Of a stretch of 64,000 nucleotides of DNA, positions 1-7,817 are shown one piece after another. The notes under the pieces are model-generated. The model was not told the DNA's origin. It did not search any database and saw only the letters and a program-made list of their open reading frames with translations. The position numbers and the translations under genes are program-made. Position 1 is the first letter of the stretch; each line of letters begins with the position of its first letter. Source of the stretch: Carnobacterium sp. 17-4 (GTDB taxonomy: Bacteria; Bacillota; Bacilli; Lactobacillales; Carnobacteriaceae); NCBI RefSeq assembly GCF_000195575.1, contig NC_015391.1, forward strand, positions 2,406,363 to 2,470,362. The letters are read 5' to 3'.

Positions 1-449
1 CTATCGTCTCGATCTTAGATACAGTGAATGGCGGTTCTACTGAAAGTGAACGTGTCATAGATGGAGCTCAAGTACCAGATATTATTCCAGTAGTGGCTCT
101 GGTCGCTGCATTAAGCAAAGGCAAAACAAAAATTATCAATCTGGAACGTCTACGGATCAAAGAAAGTGACCGATTAGTCGCCACTCAAAAAGAATTGGCT
201 GCTTTAGGTGCACAGATTGAGATAATAGGAGATTCACTTTTGATCGAAGGGGTTTCTGAACTCTCCGGCGGTCAAGAAGTTTGGAGTCATAAGGATCATC
301 GCATGGCTATGATGTTGGCTATTGCTTCAACCGTATGCAAAGAACAGATTCACATCAAAGACACAGATTGTGTCAAGAAGTCTTATCCCAACTTTTGGGA
401 AACATTCCAACAACTAGGAGGAAAAATACATGAGTGGAATATGGGGTAA
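1..449 (+). CDS. aroA: 3-phosphoshikimate 1-carboxyvinyltransferase (EPSP synthase), C-terminal part
   Basis: This is the last ~149 codons of EPSP synthase, which joins phosphoenolpyruvate to shikimate 3-phosphate in the cytoplasm. The frame is open to the window's first base, so the gene starts outside. The motif RLRIKESDRL, the family's second signature, is present, as is the late HKDHRMAM segment of the active site. The gene overlaps aroC by 20 bases, so the two are translationally coupled and lie in one shikimate operon with the chorismate mutase that follows. Nothing looks damaged in the visible part. Confidence 0.96.
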   Translation, partial: IVSILDTVNGGSTESERVIDGAQVPDIIPVVALVAALSKGKTKIINLERLRIKESDRLVATQKELAALGAQIEIIGDSLLIEGVSELSGGQEVWSHKDHRMAMMLAIASTVCKEQIHIKDTDCVKKSYPNFWETFQQLGGKIHEWNMG

Positions 450-1527
450 AAATTTACAACTCTCACTATTTGGAGAGTCACATGGTGTGGCGATTGGTAT
501 TACCATCAATGGCCTGCCTCCAGGTTTGGAAATAGATATGGACCAGGTTTTAGTTGAAATGGCACGCAGAGCGCCGGGGAAAAATGAATTGACGACACCA
601 AGAAAAGAAAAAGATCATCCAGAAATTTTAAGCGGCTTTTTAGATGGGAAAACAACTGGTGCACCACTGACTGCCATCATTTGGAACACAAATACGCGCT
701 CCAAAGACTACAGTGTGCTGAAGGATGTTATGCGCCCGGGACAAGCTGATTACCCTGGACGTGTGCGTTACAACGGCCACAATGACCATCGTGGCAGCGG
801 CCATTTTTCAGGAAGGATCACTGCTCCTCTCGTATTTGCAGGTGCCATTTGTCAGCAATGGCTGAAAAAAAAAGGTGTAACAGTAGGATCTCATATTCAA
901 TCGATTGGAACAATCGAAGATGAAACTTTTGAGGATCAAAAAACAGTCACTTTAGAGCAAATTAAACAGTTCAAAGAAGAACAGCTTCCTTTGTTTAATA
1001 CGGAAAAAAAATCAGAAATGACCAACTTGATTTTGGAAGCAAAAGAAGATGGAGATTCTGTAGGCGGGGTCGTTGAAACATTCGTCTTAGGATTAGATGC
1101 TGGGTATGGAAATCCATTCTTTGACTCAGTTGAATCTCAACTGGCTCATCTCGTATTTGCCGTTCCAGCCATTAAGGGTATTGAATTTGGAACAGGATTC
1201 GACATTACCAAAATGCGCGGTTCAGAAGCAAACGACGAATATTACTACGATGAACAAGGGCGCATCAAAACACGCTCCAACAATAACGGTGGAATCATTG
1301 GCGGGATTACTTATGGCATGCCGATTGTTTTCAGAGCTGCTGTTAAACCGCCTGCTTCCATCAAAAAGAAGCAACAGACGATCAATATCCAAGAAGGAAC
1401 TGAGACTGAACTTGAAGTCGAAGGACGTCACGATCCTTGTATCGTTCCACGCGTATTGCCAGTATTAGAGGCAGTTACCGCTATCGGATTAATGGATTTG
1501 ATGCTTGGAGGACAATCTAATGAATGA
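430..1527 (+). CDS. aroC: Chorismate synthase
   Basis: Chorismate synthase (365 aa, normal for the family) makes chorismate from EPSP using reduced FMN. The N-terminus has LSLFGESHGVAIG, the family's first signature. The segment RPGQADYPGRVRYN and the following HNDHRGSGHFSGR carry conserved FMN and substrate contacts. The start ATG at 430 lies inside the end of aroA behind AGGAGG, and the end overlaps the next start. The order aroA-aroC-chorismate mutase suggests the operon feeds prephenate and hence phenylalanine and tyrosine. Confidence 0.97.
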   Translation: MSGIWGKNLQLSLFGESHGVAIGITINGLPPGLEIDMDQVLVEMARRAPGKNELTTPRKEKDHPEILSGFLDGKTTGAPLTAIIWNTNTRSKDYSVLKDVMRPGQADYPGRVRYNGHNDHRGSGHFSGRITAPLVFAGAICQQWLKKKGVTVGSHIQSIGTIEDETFEDQKTVTLEQIKQFKEEQLPLFNTEKKSEMTNLILEAKEDGDSVGGVVETFVLGLDAGYGNPFFDSVESQLAHLVFAVPAIKGIEFGTGFDITKMRGSEANDEYYYDEQGRIKTRSNNNGGIIGGITYGMPIVFRAAVKPPASIKKKQQTINIQEGTETELEVEGRHDPCIVPRVLPVLEAVTAIGLMDLMLGGQSNE

Positions 1528-1798
1528 ATTGGAACAGTACCGCAAAGAGATTGATGAGATTGATCAAGAACTTACTCGCTTGTTTGAGTTACGGCTAAAC
1601 ACAGTTTTAAAAGTCGGTCGCTACAAAAAGCAGCACAACTTACCGGTATTGGATGCCACTCGCGAAAAAGCTGTTATTGAGAGAAATATCGCTCGCTTAA
1701 AAGATCCACAGTTCGAGCCACAAGTTACTCAATTCTTCCAATCGATGATGGACATTACGAAAGAAACTCAAACAACTCTCTTAAAATCAGAACCGTGA
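1520..1798 (+). CDS. Chorismate mutase, monofunctional AroQ class
   Basis: A 92-residue all-helical chorismate mutase that converts chorismate to prephenate. The N-terminal pattern LEQYRKEIDEIDQEL, then LFELRL and KVGRYKK, matches the AroQ (type II) fold with its catalytic Arg and Lys side chains. A TTG at 1505 would also open the frame, but GGAGGA at 1507-1512 is correctly spaced only for the ATG at 1520. That ATG overlaps aroC by eight bases. No prephenate dehydratase or DAHP synthase domain is fused to it. A hairpin terminator follows. Confidence 0.9.
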   Translation: MNELEQYRKEIDEIDQELTRLFELRLNTVLKVGRYKKQHNLPVLDATREKAVIERNIARLKDPQFEPQVTQFFQSMMDITKETQTTLLKSEP

Positions 1799-1816
1799 TT
1801 TATCGGTTTATTGCAC

Positions 1817-1867
1817 AAAAACAGGTTACTCATGAACAGTTGTGTTCATTGAATAACCTGTTTTTTT
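1817..1867 (+). terminator. Rho-independent terminator of the aro operon
   Basis: The arms AAACAGGTTA and TAACCTGTTT enclose a second inner pairing (ATGAAC/GTTCAT) and are followed by a run of seven T. It lies 19 bases after the chorismate mutase stop codon and ends the aro operon. Confidence 0.9.
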
Positions 1868-1904
1868 ATAGCTGGTGTTGGGCTTTTCCCCTCCCAAAGA
1901 TAAC

Positions 1905-2546
1905 TTAGTCCATTAATTTTATTTCTTCTAAATTCTCATACAGCTGTGGGTATTCATGACACTTAGGATTTCTAGGTGAACATATTTCTCTTCCAAACGA
2001 AATCATTGCTTGATGCGCTCTTCCCCAATATTTGGCGGGGATAATTTCTGTTATACGTTCTTCAATTTGTTTGGGTGTGGCGTTTTCTTCTACTATTTTG
2101 TGATGTTTGCAAACACGTGCAACATGCGTGTCTACTGCAAAGGCATCTTGGTTAAAAGCAACATTCAATAAAATATTAGCTGATTTAGGCCCGATTCCTG
2201 TTAATGATTGCAATTCTTCACGTGTATTTGGAACTTTCCCATCAAATGTTTCAAGCAATTGATGACTGCTTTTATAAATATACTTTGCTTTATTTCGGTA
2301 AAGCCCAATTGTTTTTATGTACGATTCAATTTCTTCCGGGGAAGACTCACTAACCGCTTGAGGATTTGGATAACGTTTGAATAACCGTTCTTTTACTTTC
2401 GCAACAGATTCATCAGTCGCTTGAGCACTCAATATAACGACCATCAACAATTGAAAAGGATTTTGATAATGCATCGTTGGGACAGCATCGGGGTAAAGTT
2501 TCATAATTTCATAGACCACGTGTTGAGCAGCTTCTTTTGTTAGCAT
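1905..2546 (-). CDS. nth: Endonuclease III-like DNA glycosylase/AP lyase (copy 1)
   Basis: A 213-aa HhH-GPD protein of the base-excision repair enzyme that removes oxidised pyrimidines and nicks AP sites. The helix-hairpin-helix is at TGIGPKSAN, with the catalytic Lys, and the catalytic Asp is in AVDTHV. The C-terminus is unusual. The four-Cys iron-sulfur loop is reduced to two cysteines (C189 and C196), and the positions of the third and fourth carry other residues, so a normal 4Fe-4S cluster is unlikely. A second gene at 29758-30414 is about 89 percent identical. The gene is monocistronic with an AAGGAAAAG ribosome site. Whether it is the cell's main Nth is unknown. Confidence 0.88.
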   Translation of the reverse strand: MLTKEAAQHVVYEIMKLYPDAVPTMHYQNPFQLLMVVILSAQATDESVAKVKERLFKRYPNPQAVSESSPEEIESYIKTIGLYRNKAKYIYKSSHQLLETFDGKVPNTREELQSLTGIGPKSANILLNVAFNQDAFAVDTHVARVCKHHKIVEENATPKQIEERITEIIPAKYWGRAHQAMISFGREICSPRNPKCHEYPQLYENLEEIKLMD

Positions 2547-2648
2547 AGGTATTCTTTTCCTTCTTTCAATTCTCTCTAAATATACCCTGTCTTCAGTTAG
2601 AAAATTTTTGACTTGACTGGCACAACTTTAGTATATCTCATAACGAGC

Positions 2649-2685
2649 AAAAAAATCCCAGAAGTAATTTTTTTCTTTCTGGGAT
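2649..2685 (-). terminator. Terminator downstream of the Ric-like gene
   Basis: On the minus strand the arms TCCCAGAA and TTCTGGGA are followed by a run of seven T. The hairpin sits just past the stop of the gene at 2709-3005. Confidence 0.8.
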
Positions 2686-2708
2686 CCATTATTTTTCCAA
2701 TCCGAAAA

Positions 2709-3005
2709 TTATGCGTGATAAGCTTGATCTGCTTCAGATAGCATGTTGTATACCCCCGCATAGGTTCCGCACACATCTCCAGGAATAGTATAGTTGGATG
2801 TGATTTTACGTAATTGGGTAAATTCTTCCTCTAAATATGGCTTACCGGTGGTACCTGCTTCTATTGTCTTTTCCTTCATTATATTAAACAAATTTCGTAC
2901 TTCAAATGCTTCAGGATGGTTCTTCCCGTGTGCACGCGTAATTGCTAGTGTAAACATATCCAATTTTTCAAAATAGTGCTCCGCCACTTCATTGAATGTT
3001 GCCAT
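2709..3005 (-). CDS. Short Ric/ScdA-like putative di-iron protein
   Basis: A 98-aa protein with no membrane segment. It resembles short Lactobacillales proteins that are annotated as iron-sulfur cluster repair di-iron protein Ric and have only a helical core. Visible features are AHGKNHPE near residue 26, FxQLRKxT in the middle, and a C-terminal DVCGTYAGVYNMLSEADQAYH. The His and Glu residues could bind iron, but I cannot confirm a full ScdA/YtfE hemerythrin-like site. It is transcribed alone, with a promoter and an FNR/Flp-like palindrome upstream, which fits a role in nitrosative or oxidative stress. The family assignment is from memory of the pattern and is tentative. Confidence 0.6.
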   Translation of the reverse strand: MATFNEVAEHYFEKLDMFTLAITRAHGKNHPEAFEVRNLFNIMKEKTIEAGTTGKPYLEEEFTQLRKITSNYTIPGDVCGTYAGVYNMLSEADQAYHA

Positions 3006-3052
3006 TAGTGAATTCCTTCTTTCTTGTGTAGGTTATTTTTCTTTATAACAGC

Positions 3053-3094
3053 AGTATAGTCCATCTGTCGCAATGGAAAATTGACCCACATCAA
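3053..3094 (-). promoter_or_regulatory. Promoter with FNR/Flp-like activator site
   Basis: The minus strand has a -10 box TATACT at 3058-3053 with no good -35 box. The palindrome TTGACCCACATCAA at 3081-3094 differs by one base from the FNR consensus TTGAT-N4-ATCAA. Its centre lies 41.5 bases upstream of the start point predicted from the -10 box, the class II activator position. This suggests activation of the Ric-like gene by a CRP/FNR-family regulator. Confidence 0.55.
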
Positions 3095-3207
3095 GTTTGA
3101 AATCTTGAAAAGCTCAAAAAAAGTCAAAGACACAAGTGATTGCAGCGTTTACAATTTATTTCTTTGGCTTTTTATGAAATAACCCCATCACACAGATTGC
3201 TAGATAT

Positions 3208-3573
3208 TTAAAGTAAAATCGACGCAATCAAATCATCAAATTTTCTAATATCGATATCTTTTCCTAAGCCAATTTTGATATTGCCTGCTCTCGTCCATAA
3301 TTCAACTTCCGCATTGATATCAAAAGTTCCTGCATTTTCGGTGGACCACATGTTGATTGAACTATAAGGTAAAGAATAAATCTCGATTTTCTTCCCACGT
3401 AATCCTTGTGCATCACGAACAATCAGTCGTTTGTTCGTAAATATAGCCACATCTCTAATTGTTTTAAACGCTTCTACTGCTTCTTCTCCTGGAACCAATC
3501 GATCATTGATATCGCTTGGAATCGCGCATTTTTCAGAAAACGTCCAATTTATGTATTTTTCTAGTTCAGCCAT
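3208..3573 (-). CDS. Bacterial PH-domain protein (bPH_1, PF08000 type)
   Basis: A 121-aa soluble protein made of a single bacterial pleckstrin-homology-like domain. Typical features are the early VPGEEAVEAFKTIRD segment, the strand pattern AIFTNKRLIVRD followed by GLRGKKIEIYSLPYSSI, and the final KFDDLIASIL helix. The molecular role of this family is not established; members are usually small cytoplasmic oligomers. It stands alone between the Ric-like gene and the sulfur operon. A short ribosome site GGGATGAGAAT precedes the ATG. Confidence 0.85.
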   Translation of the reverse strand: MAELEKYINWTFSEKCAIPSDINDRLVPGEEAVEAFKTIRDVAIFTNKRLIVRDAQGLRGKKIEIYSLPYSSINMWSTENAGTFDINAEVELWTRAGNIKIGLGKDIDIRKFDDLIASILL

Positions 3574-3706
3574 TCTTCATTCTCATCCCTCATTATAACG
3601 TTGAAAAAACTACTTTACTTATAAATTTCCAACTACACGTTCATTATACCTGTTATTTAATCTATAAATCTATCTCTTTTTTGTATTTGATTCAACCATG
3701 AAGGCG

Positions 3707-3743
3707 AAAAAAGCTAATTCCACACGACGTAGAATTAGCCTTT
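3707..3743 (-). terminator. Terminator of the sulfur-trafficking operon
   Basis: The inverted repeat GCTAATTC/GAATTAGC is followed on the minus strand by TTTTTT. It lies about 100 bases past the cstR stop codon. Confidence 0.75.
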
Positions 3744-3843
3744 TGGGGATATCTATTAAAAATAGTTGGCTGTAAACTTAACTATTTGACTGTTCATCAT
3801 TGCATGTAAGAAACTATCAGTCTTCTACAAGATTGAACTGTCT

Positions 3844-4104
3844 TTATCTGCTTTTCATTAACAGACTAATGGCTTGTTGGATATTTTCTTCTCCAGTACC
3901 GCCCTCTTTAATGTTTTCTTGTACACATTCTACTAAGTTTTCAGCCACAATCAAGCTAATAGCCCGATCAAGACTGGCACGAACAGCTGACAATTGTGTC
4001 ACGATGTCCACGCACTCTTTTCCATCTTCCATCATCTTTAATACGCCATGCAATTGTCCGTCAGAACGTTTCAACCGGTTTACAATTTTCACATTATATT
4101 CCAT
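3844..4104 (-). CDS. cstR: CsoR/CstR-family repressor, probable persulfide sensor
   Basis: An 86-aa all-helical DUF156 repressor. The copper sensor CsoR binds Cu(I) with Cys-His-Cys. Here the two cysteines are C31 (KECVDIV) and C60 (NLVEC), while the residue four before C60 is Asn56 rather than His. That is the CstR pattern, where the two cysteines form di- or trisulfide links on reaction with persulfides. C31 and C60 have the same numbering as I recall for S. aureus CstR. It is the last gene of an operon of rhodanese and CoA-disulfide reductase genes, which supports a sulfide/persulfide role. A CsoR-type G-tract palindrome overlaps the operon promoter, implying autoregulation. Confidence 0.85.
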   Translation of the reverse strand: MEYNVKIVNRLKRSDGQLHGVLKMMEDGKECVDIVTQLSAVRASLDRAISLIVAENLVECVQENIKEGGTGEENIQQAISLLMKSR

Positions 4105-4400
4105 TAGACTGTATCACCTCTCCAAGCAGATATACCGCCCATAACATTGGTTACTTTGTATCCTTCTTTTGCTAACTGTTGACAAGCCATTGCAGAGCGA
4201 GCTCCTGAGTGGCACATTACATAGTATTCTTGTTCTTTGTTTAACTGTTCTTTTTCATTTGATAAATCGCTTAAAGGTACATGAATAGCGCCTTCTATAT
4301 GTTTAGATTCCCATTCATCGCTTTCACGAACATCGACTAATGAAATGGTTTCTTTTCTCCATTTTTGTTCAAATTCTGGCATTGATATTGAATTGTACAT
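4104..4400 (-). CDS. Rhodanese-like sulfurtransferase (single domain)
   Basis: A 98-aa rhodanese domain that moves sulfane sulfur through a persulfide on Cys63, in the loop CHSGARS. The conserved LVDVRESDEW and HIEGAIHVPL motifs are present. It has no signal peptide. The end touches cstR and the start touches the reductase gene, so translation of the four genes is coupled. It is the second of three rhodanese modules in the operon. Confidence 0.92.
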   Translation of the reverse strand: MYNSISMPEFEQKWRKETISLVDVRESDEWESKHIEGAIHVPLSDLSNEKEQLNKEQEYYVMCHSGARSAMACQQLAKEGYKVTNVMGGISAWRGDTV

Positions 4401-6052
4401 TATTTTTCCACCTTTTCTGGTCTAACTGTTGAATAAAGAGCAAATGCTCCATCCAAATTTTTAGCCTTATATTCATTTTGTTTTAAAATCCTTTCAGCAA
4501 TGTAGCTGCGCAACCCACTGTGACAACTTACAATGATTGGTTTGTCTTTAGGCACTTCTGATAATCGCTCACGTAACTGATCTAAAGGAATATTTAGTGC
4601 TCCTTTTAAGCGACCATTCTTTTCAAGTTCTCCTTCATTACGCACATCTAACAATAGATAGCCTTCTTCTTGCTTTGATTCTAATTCATACCATTGAATC
4701 GATTCGCTTACTCCTTCAATCAAATTCAAAGCAGCATAACCAGCCATATTTACCGGATCTTTTGCTGATCCAAATGGTGGGGCATAGGTAAACTCTAGCT
4801 CTGGCAAATCATGTATCGTCATGCCTGATTTAATGGCCGTTGCAATGATATCAATGCGTTTATCTACTCCATCTTCACCTATCGCTTGTGCACCATAAAT
4901 TTTTCCATTTTCAGGATTAAATAATACTTTTAGCAAAATAGTACCTGCATTTGGATAATAACCTGCATGACTTTTTCCTTGGATATGAACGATTTCAAAT
5001 TTTTCATTTGTCATTTTCAATTGTCTTTCGTTTAAACCAGTTGAAGCGGCCACTTGGTTAAATACACGGACAATTGCCGTACCAATGCTCCCTTTATTTT
5101 TTCGCGGCAATCCACTAATCACATCAGCAACTTGTCTGCCTTGACGATTCGCCGGAGAAGCTAAAGCAATCATCGTATCTTCTCCATTGATTTGTTGTTT
5201 TACTACAATCGCATCTCCGACAGCATAGATATCTTTTTGACTTGTTTCATAGTATTCATTTACCACTATCCCACCACGTATGCCTGTTTCAATACCTGCA
5301 GTGAGAGCCAATGTCGTTTCAGGTTTAACCCCTACCGACATTAATGTTAGGTCACTTTCTAAGCGCTCACCAGTATCAAGTACAACTACTTTTCCTTCTG
5401 CTTCAAATGATTCAGCAGCCAATCCGGTATACAATTTGACCCCATTAGCTTTTAATTCTTTAGTAATATAAGCGGCCATTTCTTCATCTAAAGGCGGCAA
5501 AACGTGTGGTGCTTTCTCAATAATTGTAACGTCTAATCCACGATGAACTAAACTTTCAGCCATTTCTAATCCAATAAATCCAGCTCCAATCACGACAGCT
5601 TTTTTAGGCTGATGTAATTCCATGAAATCCGTGATTGCATCAACATCCGGAACCGAACGCAATGTAAAGATATTCTTTGCTTCTTCTAGCCCTTTAGCTG
5701 GTGGAATAAACGGCTTAGCACCTGGAGAAAGAATCAATTTATCGTAAGATAAGGTATAGTCTCCTTCTGATGTTCGAACAGTTACTTCCTTTAATGAAGC
5801 ATCTATTGCTACTGCTTCACTATGTGGACGAACATCTAGTTCAAAACGCGCTTGTAAAGCTTCTGGTGTTTGAACCAACAAGTCACTGCGTTCTTCAATT
5901 TCACCAGCGACATAATACGGTAGACCACAATTAGCAAATGACACATACGGACCTTTTTCTAACACAATGATTTCAGCCGTTTCATTCAAACGTCTTAAGC
6001 GCGTAGCTGCAGACATCCCACCAGCTACTCCTCCTATAATAACAACTTTCAT
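4400..6052 (-). CDS. CoA-disulfide/NADH-dependent persulfide reductase with C-terminal rhodanese
   Basis: A 550-aa FAD flavoprotein. The N-terminus has the FAD site GGVAGGMSAATRLRR and the single redox-active Cys42 in SFANCGLPYY, typical of CoA-disulfide reductases. A second dinucleotide fold for NAD(P)H begins around VVIGAGFIGLEMAE. Residues ~455-550 form a rhodanese domain with Cys510 in CHSGLRS. Such fusions reduce CoA-persulfide or polysulfide and release sulfide. The gene overlaps both neighbours by one base (TAATG-type junction on the 5' side). With CstR it likely forms a sulfane-sulfur detoxification and recycling module. Confidence 0.9.
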   Translation of the reverse strand: MKVVIIGGVAGGMSAATRLRRLNETAEIIVLEKGPYVSFANCGLPYYVAGEIEERSDLLVQTPEALQARFELDVRPHSEAVAIDASLKEVTVRTSEGDYTLSYDKLILSPGAKPFIPPAKGLEEAKNIFTLRSVPDVDAITDFMELHQPKKAVVIGAGFIGLEMAESLVHRGLDVTIIEKAPHVLPPLDEEMAAYITKELKANGVKLYTGLAAESFEAEGKVVVLDTGERLESDLTLMSVGVKPETTLALTAGIETGIRGGIVVNEYYETSQKDIYAVGDAIVVKQQINGEDTMIALASPANRQGRQVADVISGLPRKNKGSIGTAIVRVFNQVAASTGLNERQLKMTNEKFEIVHIQGKSHAGYYPNAGTILLKVLFNPENGKIYGAQAIGEDGVDKRIDIIATAIKSGMTIHDLPELEFTYAPPFGSAKDPVNMAGYAALNLIEGVSESIQWYELESKQEEGYLLLDVRNEGELEKNGRLKGALNIPLDQLRERLSEVPKDKPIIVSCHSGLRSYIAERILKQNEYKAKNLDGAFALYSTVRPEKVEK

Positions 6053-6357
6053 TACACTTTCCCTCCCTTTTTAGCTCCAGCCCAAGAAGACATGCCTCCG
6101 CGAACATTTACTACATCGTAGCCTTGTTTCATTAGAGATTTCGAAGCTTTTTTACTACGCATGCCGGATTGACAGATCACGTAAACTTTACCATTGGGGG
6201 TATAATGAGCGATTTTACCTAATGGGACATTTTTAGCTCCAGGTATATGACCTCCTTGAAACTCATGAGCTTCACGTACATCAATAATTTGAGGTCTCTC
6301 CACTAACTTTTTCTCTAATTCATTGGTTGAAATAGATGATACTGTTTTAAAAAACAT
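6052..6357 (-). CDS. Rhodanese-like sulfurtransferase, first gene of the sulfur operon
   Basis: A 101-aa single rhodanese domain with active Cys62 in CQSGMRS and the IIDVREAHEF and GHIPGAKNVPL motifs. It is the first gene after the CstR-type operator and promoter, behind AGGAGG. It differs clearly from the other two rhodanese modules in the operon, so it is not a recent duplicate. It probably acts as a sulfur carrier for the reductase encoded next. Confidence 0.92.
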   Translation of the reverse strand: MFFKTVSSISTNELEKKLVERPQIIDVREAHEFQGGHIPGAKNVPLGKIAHYTPNGKVYVICQSGMRSKKASKSLMKQGYDVVNVRGGMSSWAGAKKGGKV

Positions 6358-6437
6358 CTTTATTCCTCCTATTTTTAATTTATTTTCTATTTTCGTTGCT
6401 AAATAGTCTTCCTAACATAATACCCTGCACCGTATTT

Positions 6438-6470
6438 ACAAATTATACTCCATGGGGTATAATTTGTAAA
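6438..6470 (-). promoter_or_regulatory. CstR-type operator overlapping a sigma-A promoter
   Basis: On the minus strand TTTACA (6470-6465) and TATAAT (6447-6442) are 17 bases apart, a near-ideal sigma-A promoter. The spacer and both boxes lie inside the inverted repeat at 6438-6467, whose core TATACCCCATGGAGTATA has the C/G tract of CsoR-family operators. Repressor binding would block RNA polymerase directly. Confidence 0.8.
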
Positions 6471-6526
6471 GCATATTTGTTTAAAACAGACTAAAAAAAT
6501 AGTAGCCTCATTTAAGGCACTAACAC

Positions 6527-6555
6527 TTGTTTTCCAAATGATAATTTGCTATAGT
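6527..6555 (+). promoter_or_regulatory. Probable promoter of the cupin gene
   Basis: TTGTTT (6527-6532) and TATAGT (6550-6555) are 17 bases apart, with an extended -10 TG at 6547-6548. The cupin start lies about 50 bases downstream. Confidence 0.5.
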
Positions 6556-6609
6556 TAGATTGTAATTAATACAATTAAATAACTATTATGAAATGGAGTG
6601 ATTAGGATA

Positions 6610-7032
6610 ATGAGTATTGATTTTAAAGATCATGGCAAAAAACCTTATGTTGTAAATATTGAAGATGCTACAGTGCAAAATGATAACTACCGTACAACGA
6701 TATGGACAGGCGCTAAATTACAAGTAACCGTCATGACTATTCAACCAAACGATGATATTGGCTTAGAAGTGCATCATGGAATTGATCAATTTATTCGTAT
6801 CGAAGAAGGTCAAGGGCTATGCCAAATGGGACCCTCTGAAGATAACTTAAATTTTGAACAAGTTGTTTCTGAAGATGAAGCCGTATTGGTTCCAGCAGAT
6901 ATGTGGCACAATATTAAAAATACTGGTGACAAACCACTAAAATTATATACCATTTATGCGGGTCCTGATCATGTTGAAGGAACTATTCACCCAACTCATG
7001 AAGACGCAGAAAATGATCCTAATGAACACTAA
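6610..7032 (+). CDS. Small cupin-domain protein
   Basis: A 140-aa single cupin barrel. The first cupin motif is visible as EVHHGIDQFIRIEEGQG and the second as VPADMWHNIKNTG, giving His and Glu ligands for a metal ion. Many such proteins are sugar isomerases or dioxygenase-like, but the substrate here is unknown. A GTG at 6598 would lengthen the protein by four residues. I chose the ATG at 6610 because GGAG at 6595-6598 is spaced for it. The C-terminal tail is rich in His, Asp and Glu. The gene stands alone next to the sulfur operon but reads in the opposite direction. Confidence 0.8.
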   Translation: MSIDFKDHGKKPYVVNIEDATVQNDNYRTTIWTGAKLQVTVMTIQPNDDIGLEVHHGIDQFIRIEEGQGLCQMGPSEDNLNFEQVVSEDEAVLVPADMWHNIKNTGDKPLKLYTIYAGPDHVEGTIHPTHEDAENDPNEH

Positions 7033-7064
7033 AAAAAGCCTCGCTTTATAAAAAGGAATGTTTT

Positions 7065-7113
7065 GAGTCCAAACATTTGAGCAACAGCTCTAAATATTGG
7101 GCTCTCCTTTTTT
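7065..7113 (+). terminator. Terminator after the cupin gene
   Basis: GAGTCCAA pairs with TTGGGCTC across a 24-base loop that contains a second small stem, followed by CCTTTTTT. It separates the cupin from the ABC pair. Confidence 0.65.
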
Positions 7114-7163
7114 GTAATTTATTAAATATAAACTAAATAAAACTACTCTAAGGAGGAGAATAT

Positions 7164-7817
7164 ATGGAGACACCACTATTAAACACAACCCAACTAGGCT
7201 ACGAATTAGATGGAAAAGCCATTTTAAAAGGAATAACGCTATCTGTTGAAGAGGGAGAATTCTTAACGATTACAGGACCATCAGGAAGTGGAAAAAGTAC
7301 CTTATTAAAAATTATTGCTTCACTCTTGTCTCCAACTGAAGGAACCGTTTCTTATCAAAGTAAACTAGTTGATGACTATGAACCTACTGATTACCGAAAA
7401 GAAGTCTCCTATTGTTTCCAGACGGCTACACTTTTTGGAGAAACTGTAAAAGACAATCTCATGTTCCCATTTGTTATCAGAGATCAGCCTTTTAATGAAA
7501 AAAAAGCCTTAGATGCTTTAAAAAAAGTTGGCCTAGGAGCAGAGTATTTAACTAAATCAGTCAACGCATTATCTGGTGGGGAAAAGCAAAGGGTAGCATT
7601 GATTCGTAATGTTTTATTTATGCCTAAAGTCCTCTTACTAGATGAAGTAACTAGCGCATTAGATCATGAAAACCAAGAAATTATTCGTGATTTAATCCGT
7701 AATCTGAATCAAGAACAAGGCGTTACAATTTTATGGGTCACCCATAATGCAGTCGAGATTCAAGCTTCAAATCGTATTATTCACTTAGTTAATGGTGAAA
7801 TGGAGGAACCAAAATGA
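7164..7817 (+). CDS. fetA: ABC transporter ATPase, FetA/YbbL-like metal (iron) exporter
   Basis: A 217-aa ABC ATPase with Walker A GPSGSGKST at ~38-46, signature LSGGEKQRVAL, Walker B VLLLDEVTSALD and the H-loop WVTHN. The partner permease is UPF0014 (FetB/YbbM), so the pair matches the E. coli FetAB system, which promotes iron export and peroxide resistance. A strong AAGGAGGAG ribosome site precedes the ATG. The end overlaps fetB by four bases. The metal-efflux ATPase that converges on this pair supports a metal role. The exact substrate is inferred. Confidence 0.8.
   Translation: METPLLNTTQLGYELDGKAILKGITLSVEEGEFLTITGPSGSGKSTLLKIIASLLSPTEGTVSYQSKLVDDYEPTDYRKEVSYCFQTATLFGETVKDNLMFPFVIRDQPFNEKKALDALKKVGLGAEYLTKSVNALSGGEKQRVALIRNVLFMPKVLLLDEVTSALDHENQEIIRDLIRNLNQEQGVTILWVTHNAVEIQASNRIIHLVNGEMEEPK

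Noticed and set aside
1097-1468. Long overlapping open frames inside aroC and many other genes on both strands.
   Set aside because: They lack ribosome sites and family patterns and are shadows of the real genes.
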